Part shown: positions 7,640 to 16,410 of the stretch, in pieces
Layout: the number at the start of each line of letters is the position of its first letter
How positions within the stretch are numbered: position 1 is the first letter of the stretch
From: SPCO01 sp964579825
GTDB taxonomy: Bacteria > Chloroflexota > Limnocylindria > Limnocylindrales > CSP1-4
DNA length: 64,000 bases
Assembly: GCA_964579825.1 (NCBI GenBank)
Contig: CAZOHT010000007.1
Span: forward strand, 1-64,000
Direction: 5' to 3'
Made by a program: the position numbers and the translations under genes
Notes under the pieces: generated by a model
Databases searched by the model: none
Told to the model about the DNA's origin: nothing
Seen by the model: the letters and a program-made list of their open reading frames with translations, nothing else

Positions 7640-8644
7640 TTACTTCGGGACCGCGGCCTCCCAGGCGGCGACTTGCTCCTGGGCCACGGTCTCGGGGACC
7701 GCGATATACCCGACTTCGGCGGCCAGAGTGGCCGCGTTGGCGAGGTAGAAGTCCACGAAGGCCGCCAGGGCGGGTTCGTTCGCGGCCGTCGCCGTGTTGG
7801 GATAGATGAACAGCGGGCGGCTCAACGGGGCGTAGCTGTTGTCACCGATCGTCTCGTCGGTCGGGGCGACGCAGCCGCTGCCGCCGTCGATCTCGACCGC
7901 CTTCAGCTTGTCCGCGTTCTCGACGTAGTACGCGTACCCGAAGTAGCTGATCGCGTTGACGTCACCAGCGACACCGGTGACCAGGACGTTGTCGTCCTCG
8001 GACTGGGTCGCGTAGGACGTCGACAGATCGACTTCCCCGTTGACCGCCTCGGTGAAGTAGTCGAACGTCCCCGAATCGGCACCGGGCATGTAGCGGATCA
8101 CCGGCTGGTCGGGAAAGCTCGGGTCGACCGCCTTCCAGGACAGGTCCTCAGGCGAGTCGGGGCCGTAGATGATCGCGAGCTGCTCGAGCGTCAGGCAGGT
8201 CACCCACGTGTTCTCGGGGTTGACGACGACGGTCAGGCCGTCGATGGCGACCTGGAGCTGGACGTACGTGACGCCATTCGTCTCGCAGGCCTTGCCCTCG
8301 GCGTCGTCGTCGGCCTTGATCGGGCGGGAGGCGTCGTTGATGTCCGTCTCGCCGATGCAGAACTTCTTGAACCCGCCACCGGTGCCGGATTCGGCGACGC
8401 TCACGTCGACGCCGGGCTGGACCGCCGCGAATTCCTCCGCGACCGCCTCGGTCACGGGATAGACCGTGCTGGAGCCGTCGACGACGACGGTGCCTTCGAC
8501 CGGCGTGACGGGACCCTCGGAGGGGACAGCCCCTGAGGCGCCGCTCGTCGGCGTGCTGCCGGCGCCTCCCCCGGAGCAGGCGGCCGCGGCGAAGCTGGCG
8601 ACCAGGATGAGCGCCCCGAGGCGCTTCGGGTTCGAGATCGTCAC
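7640..8644 (-). CDS. pstS: Phosphate-binding lipoprotein PstS
   Basis: The N-terminus has a hydrophobic segment ending in a lipobox-like AAAC-SGGG, so the mature protein would be anchored at Cys23 and is followed by a Gly/Ser/Thr-rich linker. The body contains the phosphate-binding loops DGSSTVYPVT and ADSGTFDYF expected in the PstS family (PBP type 2). A GGAGG site lies 7 bases before the GTG start. It is the first gene of the pst operon, with a PHO-box-like array 87 bases upstream. Confidence 0.93.
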   Translation of the reverse strand: MTISNPKRLGALILVASFAAAACSGGGAGSTPTSGASGAVPSEGPVTPVEGTVVVDGSSTVYPVTEAVAEEFAAVQPGVDVSVAESGTGGGFKKFCIGETDINDASRPIKADDDAEGKACETNGVTYVQLQVAIDGLTVVVNPENTWVTCLTLEQLAIIYGPDSPEDLSWKAVDPSFPDQPVIRYMPGADSGTFDYFTEAVNGEVDLSTSYATQSEDDNVLVTGVAGDVNAISYFGYAYYVENADKLKAVEIDGGSGCVAPTDETIGDNSYAPLSRPLFIYPNTATAANEPALAAFVDFYLANAATLAAEVGYIAVPETVAQEQVAAWEAAVPK

Positions 8645-8730
8645 TCGTGATCCTCCAGGTGCCGCGCGTCCGATGCACGCAGCGGGTTCCGGGCGTGTGG
8701 TCCCGTCTTGACGGTCCCTACGGTCCGGGG

Positions 8731-8774
8731 AGGGCGTGAACGGTCCGTGCGCCCGCGGTTAACGTCCGGTAAAC
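8731..8774 (-). promoter_or_regulatory. PHO-box-like array of 11-base direct repeats
   Basis: Read toward pstS, four consecutive 11-base units begin GTTTACC (8774), GTTAACC (8763), GCGCACG (8752) and GTTCACG (8741). Three of the four match the GTTNACC core and the exact 11-base phase known for actinobacterial PhoP sites. It lies between divergent pstS and the end of the DUF190 gene. Binding by a PhoP/PhoB-type regulator under phosphate starvation is inferred. Confidence 0.65.
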
Positions 8775-8782
8775 GCGGCGCC

Positions 8783-9136
8783 TCAGGAGGACGCGGCGGT
8801 CGGGCCGGTGCCGCGATAGGCGACGACCTCGACCTTCTCGAGTGTGATCAGCCCGTCGCCGACCATCGCATCGAGCTCGGGCAGGATCGCGCGGAGGCGG
8901 TCCTCGGCATCGACGACCTCGATGAGGATCGGCAGGTCCTCGGACAGGCGCAGCAGCCGGGTCGTGTGCAGTCGCGCATTCGCCCCGAAGCCTTCGATCC
9001 CACGGAAGACGGTCGCACCCGCGATGCCGCGTTCGCGCAGGAACGCGACGACCGCCTGGTAGAGCGGCTTGCCGTCACGGTGATCCGCCTCGCCGATGTA
9101 GATCCGGACCAGGAGGGCCTGGCCGTCGATGCGCAT
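8783..9136 (-). CDS. DUF190 family (PII-like) protein
   Basis: This 117-residue protein matches DUF190, a PII-like ferredoxin-fold family often encoded next to crcB (core LLVRIYIGEADHRDGKPLYQAVVAFLRERGIAGATV). The ATG at 9136 overlaps the crcB stop (ATGA) and is preceded by GGGGAGG. The family may modulate CrcB channels, but its biochemical role is not settled. Confidence 0.85.
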   Translation of the reverse strand: MRIDGQALLVRIYIGEADHRDGKPLYQAVVAFLRERGIAGATVFRGIEGFGANARLHTTRLLRLSEDLPILIEVVDAEDRLRAILPELDAMVGDGLITLEKVEVVAYRGTGPTAASS

Positions 9137-9507
9137 CAGATCGCCCTCCCCAGGGTCAGCCCGGCCGCGACGGCGATCAGGCCCAGGATGATCGAGCCGC
9201 CCAGGTTCGCGAGGGCCGGCACGTACGAGCCGCCCTCGACGAGGTTCCATGATTCGAGCATCCACGTCGAGAACGTGGTGTAGGCGCCGATGAAGCCGAT
9301 CATGAGCGGCCCCCGGATGTCAGCCGGCAGGATGGCTCGTTCGGCGGTCAGGGCGAACAGCAGGCCGAGCACGAAGGAGCCGGTGACGTTGATGACGAGC
9401 GTGCCCCATGGGAACGCGCCACCCGTCCGGTCGATGACCGCGCCGTCGACGAGGTAGCGGGTGATCGCGCCCGCGAAGCCGCCAAGGCCGATGAGGAAGA
9501 GGGCCAT
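9136..9507 (-). CDS. crcB: Fluoride channel CrcB/FluC
   Basis: A 123-residue protein with four hydrophobic helices and the family motifs GGFAGAITRYLV, GTLVINVTGSFVLG and GFIGAYTTFSTW, the last holding the polar track Phe/Ser/Thr residues. FluC acts as a dual-topology dimer exporting fluoride. The start is ATG 9507, since upstream codons are not conserved. I looked for a fluoride riboswitch upstream and did not see its conserved elements. It is co-transcribed with DUF190. Confidence 0.92.
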   Translation of the reverse strand: MALFLIGLGGFAGAITRYLVDGAVIDRTGGAFPWGTLVINVTGSFVLGLLFALTAERAILPADIRGPLMIGFIGAYTTFSTWMLESWNLVEGGSYVPALANLGGSIILGLIAVAAGLTLGRAI

Positions 9508-9614
9508 GTCCGACCGAGGATAGCCCGCTCGGTCGACTGCGGCAGAGCCGGAGTGGCAGACTTGCGACGGCGCGTGTCGGATCCCTCCGGTCGTGCGCAG
9601 ATCTGGAGGCAGCC

Positions 9615-10394
9615 ATGGGCAAGTCGAAGAAGCACCACGAACCATCCGGGGCCGCCGCAGCGTCGGCGAAGGCGGCCGATGTCGCCGCCGCCATCGCCAA
9701 GGAGCGCAAGCGTCTCCAGAAGAAGCTGGATGCGGCGCTGAAGAAGCAGTCGAAGCGGGTCGGCCAGCTGGCGGCTGCCGAGGCGTCGAACGGCAAGAAG
9801 CAGGTGGCCAAGCGGCGACGCCAGGTGGACGCGGCCGCGAAGCAGGTCGCCACCCTCACCGAGAAGCTGGCGGTGTTGGCGGGGTCGGCCGCCGGCTCGG
9901 CCAAGAGCGTTCCGGTGGCCGCCGCCAAGGCCGTGGGCGCGGCGACGGCTCGGGCGGCCGCGCCGGTCGCGAAGGCGGCCGGAACCGCGGCGAAGGCGGC
10001 AGGGAGTGCCGCCGGGAGTGCCGCGAAGGCCGCCGGTGCGGCCGCCGGTTCCGCGGCTCGAACGGTCACGAAACGAGCGGGCGGAGCCAAGGCGGCGGCA
10101 CCCAAGCCCGCCGCGAAGGCCACGAAGCCGGCCGCGAAGCCCAAGCCGGCGGCCAAGCCTCGGACCACCACGACGCGGACGTCGGCATCGACGGCCACGT
10201 CGCGATCCGCCGGCTCCGCATCGTCCGCCAAGCCGGCGGCCAAGCCCCGGACCACCACGACACGGACGCCGCGGGCCACGACCGCCACGACCTCGCGATC
10301 GACGAAGGCACCCGCCAGGCCGTCGACGCGACGACCGGCCGCGACACCGAAGCCGAAGCCGACCGCCGACGCGGGACCTGACGGGGCCGCGTGA
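9615..10394 (+). CDS. Ala/Lys-rich basic protein, histone H1- or PhaF-like tail
   Basis: A 259-residue low-complexity protein. Residues 1-90 are Lys-rich and look like a coiled coil (AIAKERKRLQKKLDAALKKQ). Residues 95-155 are Ala/Gly/Ser-rich. From 160 to the end are AAKP-type repeats rich in Lys, Arg and Thr, including a duplicated segment at 10141-10179 and 10230-10268 encoding KPAAKPRTTTTRT. An AGATCTGGAGG ribosome site precedes the ATG. The stop overlaps the GTG of ppx. Similar tails bind DNA or polyanions in histone H1-like and PhaF proteins. In this polyphosphate neighbourhood a polyP or nucleoid granule role is plausible but unproven. Confidence 0.75.
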   Translation: MGKSKKHHEPSGAAAASAKAADVAAAIAKERKRLQKKLDAALKKQSKRVGQLAAAEASNGKKQVAKRRRQVDAAAKQVATLTEKLAVLAGSAAGSAKSVPVAAAKAVGAATARAAAPVAKAAGTAAKAAGSAAGSAAKAAGAAAGSAARTVTKRAGGAKAAAPKPAAKATKPAAKPKPAAKPRTTTTRTSASTATSRSAGSASSAKPAAKPRTTTTRTPRATTATTSRSTKAPARPSTRRPAATPKPKPTADAGPDGAA

Positions 10395-11386
10395 CCGAGG
10401 ATCGCTCACCGTCTCGAGCAGGCTTCGACCAGGCGTCCATCGGCTCCTCGACGAACGTCTCGGCCGCGCTCGACCTCGGCTCCAATTCGGTCCATCTCCT
10501 GGTCGCCGGCGTGGCCGAGCATCGGCTGGAGTCGCTGGTCGATGAGTCGGTGTTCCTGGGTCTCGGGGTCGCCGTCGATGCGCGTGGCTATCTGGGCGCG
10601 GAGGCCCGGGCCAGACTGGTGGAGTCGCTCGTCCACTACACGGAGCTCGCGCGGGGGCTCGGTGCTCGCGCCATCACGTTCCTCGGCACGGAACCGATCC
10701 GCCGCGCCGCGGACGGCCCGACCATCGTCCACGAGGTCGAACGGGCGACCGGTGTCCCGATCCACGTGCTGTCGCACGAAGAGGAGGCGTTCCTGACGGT
10801 GGTCGGCGTGATGGCCGGCCGGGTGGTGGAGCGGGAGACCCTCATCGTCGATGTGGGTGGCGGCAGCTCCGAGTTCTGCGTCATCGGGCCGACCGATCCG
10901 CCGCGCGCCTCCGGCCTCAAGTTGGGTTCGAATCGCCTCACGACCCGGCTCGCGACCGGTGATCCGCCCACGCGGGTGGAGGTCGCCGCGATGACCGCCG
11001 AGGCCGAGACGATCCTGCGCGACGCCCCGCACACGACCCCTGCCGAGGTGGTCGCCGTCGGCGGGACCGCGTCCAACCTGCTCAAGGTGGTGCCTGGGGC
11101 CCAGATCGACCTCGTCCTGACCCGGGCCCGGATCGCCGAGGCGCTGGACATCCTGGCCAGCGAGACCGCGGAGGAGGCCGTCGTGCGCCACCTCGTGAAG
11201 CCGATCCGAGCCCGCTTGTTGCCGGCCGGCGCCGCGATCATGGATGCCCTCCTGACGCGCTACGACGTCTCGCGGATCCGGGTCTCGGACGCTGGCATCC
11301 GCGAGGGCGCGATCCTGGTCGTGGACCACGTCGGTGGCTCGTGGCGCGATCGCCTGCCCGAGCTCGCCCACGGCTGGCGCGACTGA
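10391..11386 (+). CDS. ppx: Ppx/GppA family exopolyphosphatase
   Basis: This 331-residue protein has the actin-like ATPase fold signatures of Ppx/GppA: phosphate-1 loop ALDLGSNSVHLLVAGV, GTEPIRRAADG and phosphate-2 DVGGGSSEFCVIG. It corresponds to the short two-domain form, without the C-terminal HD domain of E. coli Ppx. The family releases phosphate from polyphosphate or hydrolyses pppGpp; sequence alone does not tell which. It starts at GTG 10391 overlapping the preceding stop, and the convergent CHAD-ppk pair lies 415 bases on. Confidence 0.87.
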   Translation: MTEDRSPSRAGFDQASIGSSTNVSAALDLGSNSVHLLVAGVAEHRLESLVDESVFLGLGVAVDARGYLGAEARARLVESLVHYTELARGLGARAITFLGTEPIRRAADGPTIVHEVERATGVPIHVLSHEEEAFLTVVGVMAGRVVERETLIVDVGGGSSEFCVIGPTDPPRASGLKLGSNRLTTRLATGDPPTRVEVAAMTAEAETILRDAPHTTPAEVVAVGGTASNLLKVVPGAQIDLVLTRARIAEALDILASETAEEAVVRHLVKPIRARLLPAGAAIMDALLTRYDVSRIRVSDAGIREGAILVVDHVGGSWRDRLPELAHGWRD

Positions 11387-11801
11387 GGGCTGCGGCGGCG
11401 GCGCGCGGCCCTGGTGTCACCGACCCCGCCCCGACCTTCTCACCTAGCCATCACGCGGCTGCTATCCGACCCAACGGCCGGTGTGCGTCTCATCCAGCCA
11501 GTAGGCGACTCGTACGTGCCGCCGGACTCGGCCGCGGGCCGTCCGCCCTCCTCCCCAGCCACCACGCGGCTGGGACGCAGGCGATTCGGCCCGAACATGC
11601 CGATCGGACGGTGCCGGGCTCGACAACGACTCACTTGGCAGCCGGTACCAGGCTAGGTGTCAACCTCGGCGCTCAGCCCCTCAGCCCCTCAGCCGCGACC
11701 GCTCGGCCAGCGTCCCCGGCACCGTGCTCGATCTCGGGCCAACCACCTCCGCGTAGACCTGCCGCAAGGGCGGCGCGGCCCCAGAAGGGGAGTGACCCGC
11801 C
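11387..11801. other. Gene-free stretch between convergent ppx and CYTH-CHAD
   Basis: No coding frame with family resemblance was seen. Two short imperfect repeats containing ACGCGGCTG lie at about 11450 and 11565, and CAGCCCCT is repeated near 11680. Probable convergent transcription end; no clear U-run terminator was found. Confidence 0.5.
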
Positions 11802-13736
11802 CTACAGGTTCGAGACGACCCGCCCGAGGCCGCGTCGGAAGCTGACCCCGGCGACCCCGCGCCACGGGACCGCGATCGTCCGGCGCAGGCGAGCGACTTC
11901 CTTCTCGCGACTGATCAGGTAACGGCCGATGGCCGCGCTCTCGAGCGCGGACAGCTCCCCGGCGTGCTCGACGAGGAAGGTCCGGGCCATCGATGACGCG
12001 ACGTCGGCGTCGTTCATCAGACCCAGGTGGTCCTGCAGGGCGGTGACGCGTGCCAGGAGCGGCGTGACTTCCGGCTCGAGCGCCTCGCGCACGAATTCCA
12101 GCGTGTAGCGGAGCCACTTCCCGGCGATGCGCAGCTCATGGAGCGTCTCGACATCGGCCCAGCGCAGGACCGGTTCGTAGGCGCGGATCTGCTCGTAGGC
12201 GGCCCAGATCCGCGACGGCGCGGTATCGCGGACGCGGTGTGGCTGGGTGGGCCCGACCGGGATGACCGCCGCGCCCTCGGTGCGGACGAAGTCGCGATAG
12301 TCGTCCACCCAGCGCTGGTAGCGACCGGAGTCCAGTTCGCGCAGCAGCAGGATCCGGGCGTCGTCACGGCGGCCGTGCCAGTCGCGCAGCATCGGTTCCA
12401 GCGCGCGCTGCTCCGCCACGGGGAGATCCGCGCGGTACAGGTCCGCCGCCTCCAGGAGCACGTCCAGGTCCCGGACCGTCCCGAGTCGAGAGGCGATCTC
12501 GCGCAACCCATTCCGATAGCGCTTCGTCCGGGCCGGTCGGAACGACTCCCCGAACACCCGCCACGCGGCTCGCTGTCGCCGGGTGGCGACGCGCATCGCG
12601 TGGAGTTCCTCGGCGTCGACGCCCTCGCGGGTGCCGGCCTCGCGGGCCAGCATCCGGGCGAGGTGGAAGCGCAGGACCTTGCGGCCGGCTTCGGCGATGT
12701 GATCGTCCGCGGTGACCCCTGGGGTCTTGCCGACCATGAGTCGCGAATCGTCGGGTGGCTCCGGTGACAGGACGACATCGGCGGAACTGGGCAGGCCGGC
12801 CGCGATGAAGTCCGCCAGGTCCGGCAGGGCGTCGCCATCGTCGGCGTCGGCCAGCATCGCCTCGGCTTCGAGACGGGCCTCCGCGTCCTCGGTGTCGCTC
12901 TCGGTGATGACGTCGGCGTCACCCTCGTCCGGGCCAGGGGAGGACTCGGCATCCACCCTGGCGTGCTCATCCTCGGGTGCGTTTCCGCCGTCTCGCGTGT
13001 CGGCCGCCTCGGGCGCGGCCGGAGCGTCCGTCGATCCGGCGGGGTCCTTCGGCGACGTCCCGTTCCCGGAGACAGCTTCGTGCGCCGCGGCGATCGCCAG
13101 CGCCACGTCGAGCTTGCTGTCCGCGGTCCGGGTCAGCGTCAGGTCCGCATCGAAGATCGCGGCGAGTTCTTCCAGGCGCACCTCCGGACCGCGGCGGAGT
13201 TCCGCCTCCAGCTCGGCGAACCGCCCGATCTCGCGGCCGCCGGCGATCACGGACACTTCGTCGAGGCTCAGTTCGATGCGCGTGCCGGCATCGCGGATCT
13301 GGCGCTTGCGACGGATCTGCCGAACCGTGACCCGTTCGACCAGGGCCGCGGTTCCGGCATGCTCCAGGACGAGCGAGCGGGCCGCCGATGTCGGCCAGTC
13401 CGACGGGCCCGCGGCCGGGTCGGCCGGGCCTTCGATCTCCTCGCGACGGACCGCACCGCCGGGACCCTCGGAGTGCTCCAGCGACTTGAGCGTGACGTTC
13501 GTCCCGGACTTCGAGGAGCGCAGCCGGACCGCATACCCGGCGGCGGCCATCGCGCCATCTTCCGTGTCCAGGTAGCGGTCCTCGATGCGGGAGGACTTGG
13601 CCTGGTCGTGCGCATCGAAGGCCCCGACTCGCGGGGCGGTCAGGTAGCGCTCCGCGGCCGCGACCGAGGACACGCGGTACTTCAACTCGACTTCGACGGG
13701 CTTCGGGGCCGCGACGGGTTCGAAGGTGTCAGTCAT
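11802..13736 (-). CDS. CYTH-CHAD domain protein
   Basis: This 644-residue protein has an N-terminal CYTH domain (residues 1-220) with the ExExK motif at E15, E17, K19 (VEVELKYR), then an acidic Asp/Glu/Ala-rich linker (about 230-370), then a CHAD domain (about 390-620) with the conserved basic helices LHAMRVATRRQRAAWRVF and LHELRIAGKWLRYTLEFV. CYTH enzymes act on triphosphates such as inorganic tripolyphosphate, and CHAD domains bind polyphosphate. Its ATG overlaps the ppk stop by 4 bases, so the two are coupled. It is likely a polyP-granule or polyP-processing protein. Confidence 0.9.
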   Translation of the reverse strand: MTDTFEPVAAPKPVEVELKYRVSSVAAAERYLTAPRVGAFDAHDQAKSSRIEDRYLDTEDGAMAAAGYAVRLRSSKSGTNVTLKSLEHSEGPGGAVRREEIEGPADPAAGPSDWPTSAARSLVLEHAGTAALVERVTVRQIRRKRQIRDAGTRIELSLDEVSVIAGGREIGRFAELEAELRRGPEVRLEELAAIFDADLTLTRTADSKLDVALAIAAAHEAVSGNGTSPKDPAGSTDAPAAPEAADTRDGGNAPEDEHARVDAESSPGPDEGDADVITESDTEDAEARLEAEAMLADADDGDALPDLADFIAAGLPSSADVVLSPEPPDDSRLMVGKTPGVTADDHIAEAGRKVLRFHLARMLAREAGTREGVDAEELHAMRVATRRQRAAWRVFGESFRPARTKRYRNGLREIASRLGTVRDLDVLLEAADLYRADLPVAEQRALEPMLRDWHGRRDDARILLLRELDSGRYQRWVDDYRDFVRTEGAAVIPVGPTQPHRVRDTAPSRIWAAYEQIRAYEPVLRWADVETLHELRIAGKWLRYTLEFVREALEPEVTPLLARVTALQDHLGLMNDADVASSMARTFLVEHAGELSALESAAIGRYLISREKEVARLRRTIAVPWRGVAGVSFRRGLGRVVSNL

Positions 13737-15934
13737 GCCCGGGGATCCAGCGAACCGGCTCCGGCTCCAGGTCGGTGGGGCAGGCCGAAGACCTGCCCGC
13801 GCTCGAGAGCATCTTGCTTGAGTGCCTCGAACGTGTCGATGGTTCCGGTGCGCCCGAGCACCACCTCCGTGCGGACCCACGTGGCGTCCGGCCGGAGCTG
13901 CCAGGAGCGTCGCTCGTCCGCGAGCATCAGGTCGATGATCCCGGCGAGGCGCAGCCCGGCCTCGTGATCCTCGACCGGCACCACCGCCTCGACCCGCCGG
14001 TCCAGGTTGCGGTCCATCAGGTCCGCGGACCCGATGTACCACTCGCGCGACCCCCCGTTCTCGAACGACCAGATCCGGGAGTGCTCCAGGAACTCACCGA
14101 TGATCGAGCGGACCCGGATGCGCTCCGAGATGCCCGGCACCCCCGGCTGGATGGCGCACGCACCGCGAACGATGAGGTCCACATCGACGCCCGCCGCGGA
14201 CGCGAGGTAGAGGGCCTCGATGACCGCGACATCCACGATCGCGTTCAACTTGAGGACGATCCGGGCGTGGTGGCCGGCCTGGGCGTGGGCGATCTCGCGA
14301 TCCACCAGCTCCAGGAAGCGCGACCGCAGCGAGTGCGGCGCGACGAGCAGCCGGCGGAACGTCTGCTGGCGCGACAGCCCGGTCAGGACGTTGAACAGGT
14401 CCGTCACGTCCGCCCCGATCTCCGGCCGACAGGTCAACAGGCCCAGGTCGACGTACAGGCGAGCCGTCTTGGGGTTGTAGTTGCCGGTCCCGATGTGGAC
14501 GTACCGGCGCAGGCCGGAGCCCTCGCGGCGGACGACGAGCGATGTCTTCGAATGGGTCTTGAGCCCGACCAGGCCGTAGACCACGTGCGCGCCCGCCCGT
14601 TCCAGCTTGCGCGCCCAGATGATGTTGGCCTCTTCGTCGAAGCGGGCCTTGATCTCGACCAGGACGACGACCTGCTTGCCGCGCTCGGCCGCCCGGATGA
14701 GTGACTGGACGAGGGGCGAGTCACCGGACGTCCGGTACAGCGTCTGCTTGATGGTCAGGACGTCCGGGTCGTCGGCGGCCTGGGTGATGAACCGCTCCAC
14801 GGACGCCGTGAAGGACTCGTACGGATGGTGGACCAGGATGTCGCCGGCGCGGATGGCGGCGAACACATCGGTCGGCTCGTCCTCGTCCGGTGGGATGAGT
14901 CGCGGCGGCGTGACCGGCGTCCACGGCGCCACCTTGAGATCCGGCCGGTCCAGGTCCGCGATCGCCCACAGCCCGGTCAGGTCCAGCATGCCGCTGATCT
15001 CGTAGCTGTCGGCTTCCTCGAGCCCCAGGCCCCGGAGCAGGAGCGTCCGGGTCGCGGCCGGCATGGACCGTTCCACTTCCAGGCGGACCGCCTCCCCGAA
15101 CCGCCGCCGCCGAAGCTCCTCCTCGATCGCGAGGAGGAGGTCGTCCGCCTCATCCTCCTCGATCGCGAGATCGGCGTTGCGCGTGACCCGGAAGAGGTGG
15201 TGTTCGAGGACCTCCATCCCGCTGAAGAGGGCGTCCAGGTTCTGCTCGATGACCTGGTCGAGCAGGACGAACCGCGACTTCTCGACTTCCAGCAGGCGCG
15301 GCAGGATCTGCGGCACCTTCACGCGGGCGAAGCCACGCTCGCCGGTCGCCGGGTCGCGCAGGCCCACGGCGATGGACAGGCTCAGCGTGGAGATGTACGG
15401 GAACGGGTGCCCCGGATCCACGGCGAGCGGCGTCAGGACGGGATAGATCTCGTCGAGGAACCGCTGTCGGAGGGCCTCGTGGTGCTCCGGGATCGCGGCG
15501 TAGTCGAGCAGTTCGACGCCTTCGTCCGCCAGCGAGCGACGGACGTCCAGGTAGATGGCCGAGTGCTCGGCGGAGAGCTCCAGCACGCGCGACCGGATGG
15601 CCGCGAGCTGTTCTTCGGCGGTACGGCCGTCGGGGGAGCGGTGGGCCTTGCCGGCCTCCACCTGCTCGCGCAGGCCGGCGACGCGGACCTGGAAGAACTC
15701 ATCGAGGTTGCCCGCGAAGATGCTCAGGAACTTGACCCGCTCCAGGAGCGGATTGCGGTCATCGCGGGCTTCGAACAGGACGCGCGCGTTGAACTCCAGC
15801 CAGGCCAGCTCTCGATTGAGATACGGGAAGTCCACTTCGACGCGGGCCGGCCGACGCGGACGGGGCGGGACGGCCGGGCGGGCGGTCCCGGCGGCGGCGG
15901 GCGGACCAGACGGACCAGATCGAAGGGCGGCCAT
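13733..15934 (-). CDS. ppk1: Polyphosphate kinase 1
   Basis: A 733-residue PPK1 with the N-domain start YLNRELAWLEFNARVL, the head domain with an FAGNLDEFFQVRVAGLREQ segment, and the catalytic core with GLKTHSKTSLVVRREG (phosphorylated His in the KTHSK context) and HIGTGNYNPKTARLY. The enzyme reversibly transfers ATP gamma-phosphate to polyphosphate. The first 30 residues are a Pro/Ala-rich extension. It is followed by the CYTH-CHAD gene and faces ppx, making a polyP synthesis and breakdown cluster near the pst operon. Confidence 0.95.
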   Translation of the reverse strand: MAALRSGPSGPPAAAGTARPAVPPRPRRPARVEVDFPYLNRELAWLEFNARVLFEARDDRNPLLERVKFLSIFAGNLDEFFQVRVAGLREQVEAGKAHRSPDGRTAEEQLAAIRSRVLELSAEHSAIYLDVRRSLADEGVELLDYAAIPEHHEALRQRFLDEIYPVLTPLAVDPGHPFPYISTLSLSIAVGLRDPATGERGFARVKVPQILPRLLEVEKSRFVLLDQVIEQNLDALFSGMEVLEHHLFRVTRNADLAIEEDEADDLLLAIEEELRRRRFGEAVRLEVERSMPAATRTLLLRGLGLEEADSYEISGMLDLTGLWAIADLDRPDLKVAPWTPVTPPRLIPPDEDEPTDVFAAIRAGDILVHHPYESFTASVERFITQAADDPDVLTIKQTLYRTSGDSPLVQSLIRAAERGKQVVVLVEIKARFDEEANIIWARKLERAGAHVVYGLVGLKTHSKTSLVVRREGSGLRRYVHIGTGNYNPKTARLYVDLGLLTCRPEIGADVTDLFNVLTGLSRQQTFRRLLVAPHSLRSRFLELVDREIAHAQAGHHARIVLKLNAIVDVAVIEALYLASAAGVDVDLIVRGACAIQPGVPGISERIRVRSIIGEFLEHSRIWSFENGGSREWYIGSADLMDRNLDRRVEAVVPVEDHEAGLRLAGIIDLMLADERRSWQLRPDATWVRTEVVLGRTGTIDTFEALKQDALERGQVFGLPHRPGAGAGSLDPRA

Positions 15935-16045
15935 GCGGGAGAGGGGGCTCCTGGATGCGTGGTTCGGACGTTCGTCCGGGCTGGAAACCCGGCCGGCGAG
16001 GATAGCATGGGCGCTTCGGCGCCCTGAGTCACCCGAAGGTCCCGG

Positions 16046-16408
16046 TCAGCCCTCCGCCCGGTAGCGCCGCTCGCCGGTGCGGGCGTCCAGGTAGACGCGC
16101 ATCCGGCGGCCGGACGTGGGGTCGACGAAGACCTCGTCGGTCGATGCGAACCGCGGTTCGAGGGGCGCATCGAGGGGTTCGCCGCCGCCCGGCCCGACCG
16201 GGTGCGCCGACCGGTCGACGGCGTCCGAGCGATAGCGCATCCGCTCCAGCAAGGCCCCGACGATGAGGGCCGCCCCGAACAGGACCAGGTACACCCCGGT
16301 GATCGTGCCGCCGAAGCTCGGGAGCAGGATCAGCAGCAGGCCGCCGATCGCCATCAGCGCCCCGGTGACGAGGACGAGCAGCCGTGCGATGCCGATGCCG
16401 ATGCCCAC
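16046..16408 (-). CDS. Small membrane protein, unknown function
   Basis: Starting from GTG 16408, 120 residues with two hydrophobic helices (GIARLLVLVTGALMAIGGLL and GGTITGVYLVLFGAALIVGALL) followed by a polar cytoplasmic tail ending DPTSGRRMRVYLDARTGERR, which resembles short RMRVWVDPATGERRY-type tails of uncharacterised proteins. It starts right after the preceding YbjQ-like gene and is in the same transcript. I do not assign a function. Confidence 0.65.
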   Translation of the reverse strand: MGIGIGIARLLVLVTGALMAIGGLLLILLPSFGGTITGVYLVLFGAALIVGALLERMRYRSDAVDRSAHPVGPGGGEPLDAPLEPRFASTDEVFVDPTSGRRMRVYLDARTGERRYRAEG

Positions 16409-16410
16409 GG

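Noticed and set aside
9508..9614. Fluoride riboswitch upstream of crcB
   Set aside because: The conserved pseudoknot elements of the crcB RNA motif could not be found in these bases.
9320..10409. Long Ala/Val/Arg minus-strand frames opposite the basic protein gene
   Set aside because: They mirror the repetitive codons of the plus-strand gene and show no ribosome site or conserved domain.
10920..10935. GGGTTCGAATCG resembling a tRNA T-loop
   Set aside because: It lies inside ppx with no acceptor or anticodon arms around it.
16046..16408. Calling the small membrane protein a known transporter
   Set aside because: Only two helices and a polar tail are visible; no family signature.
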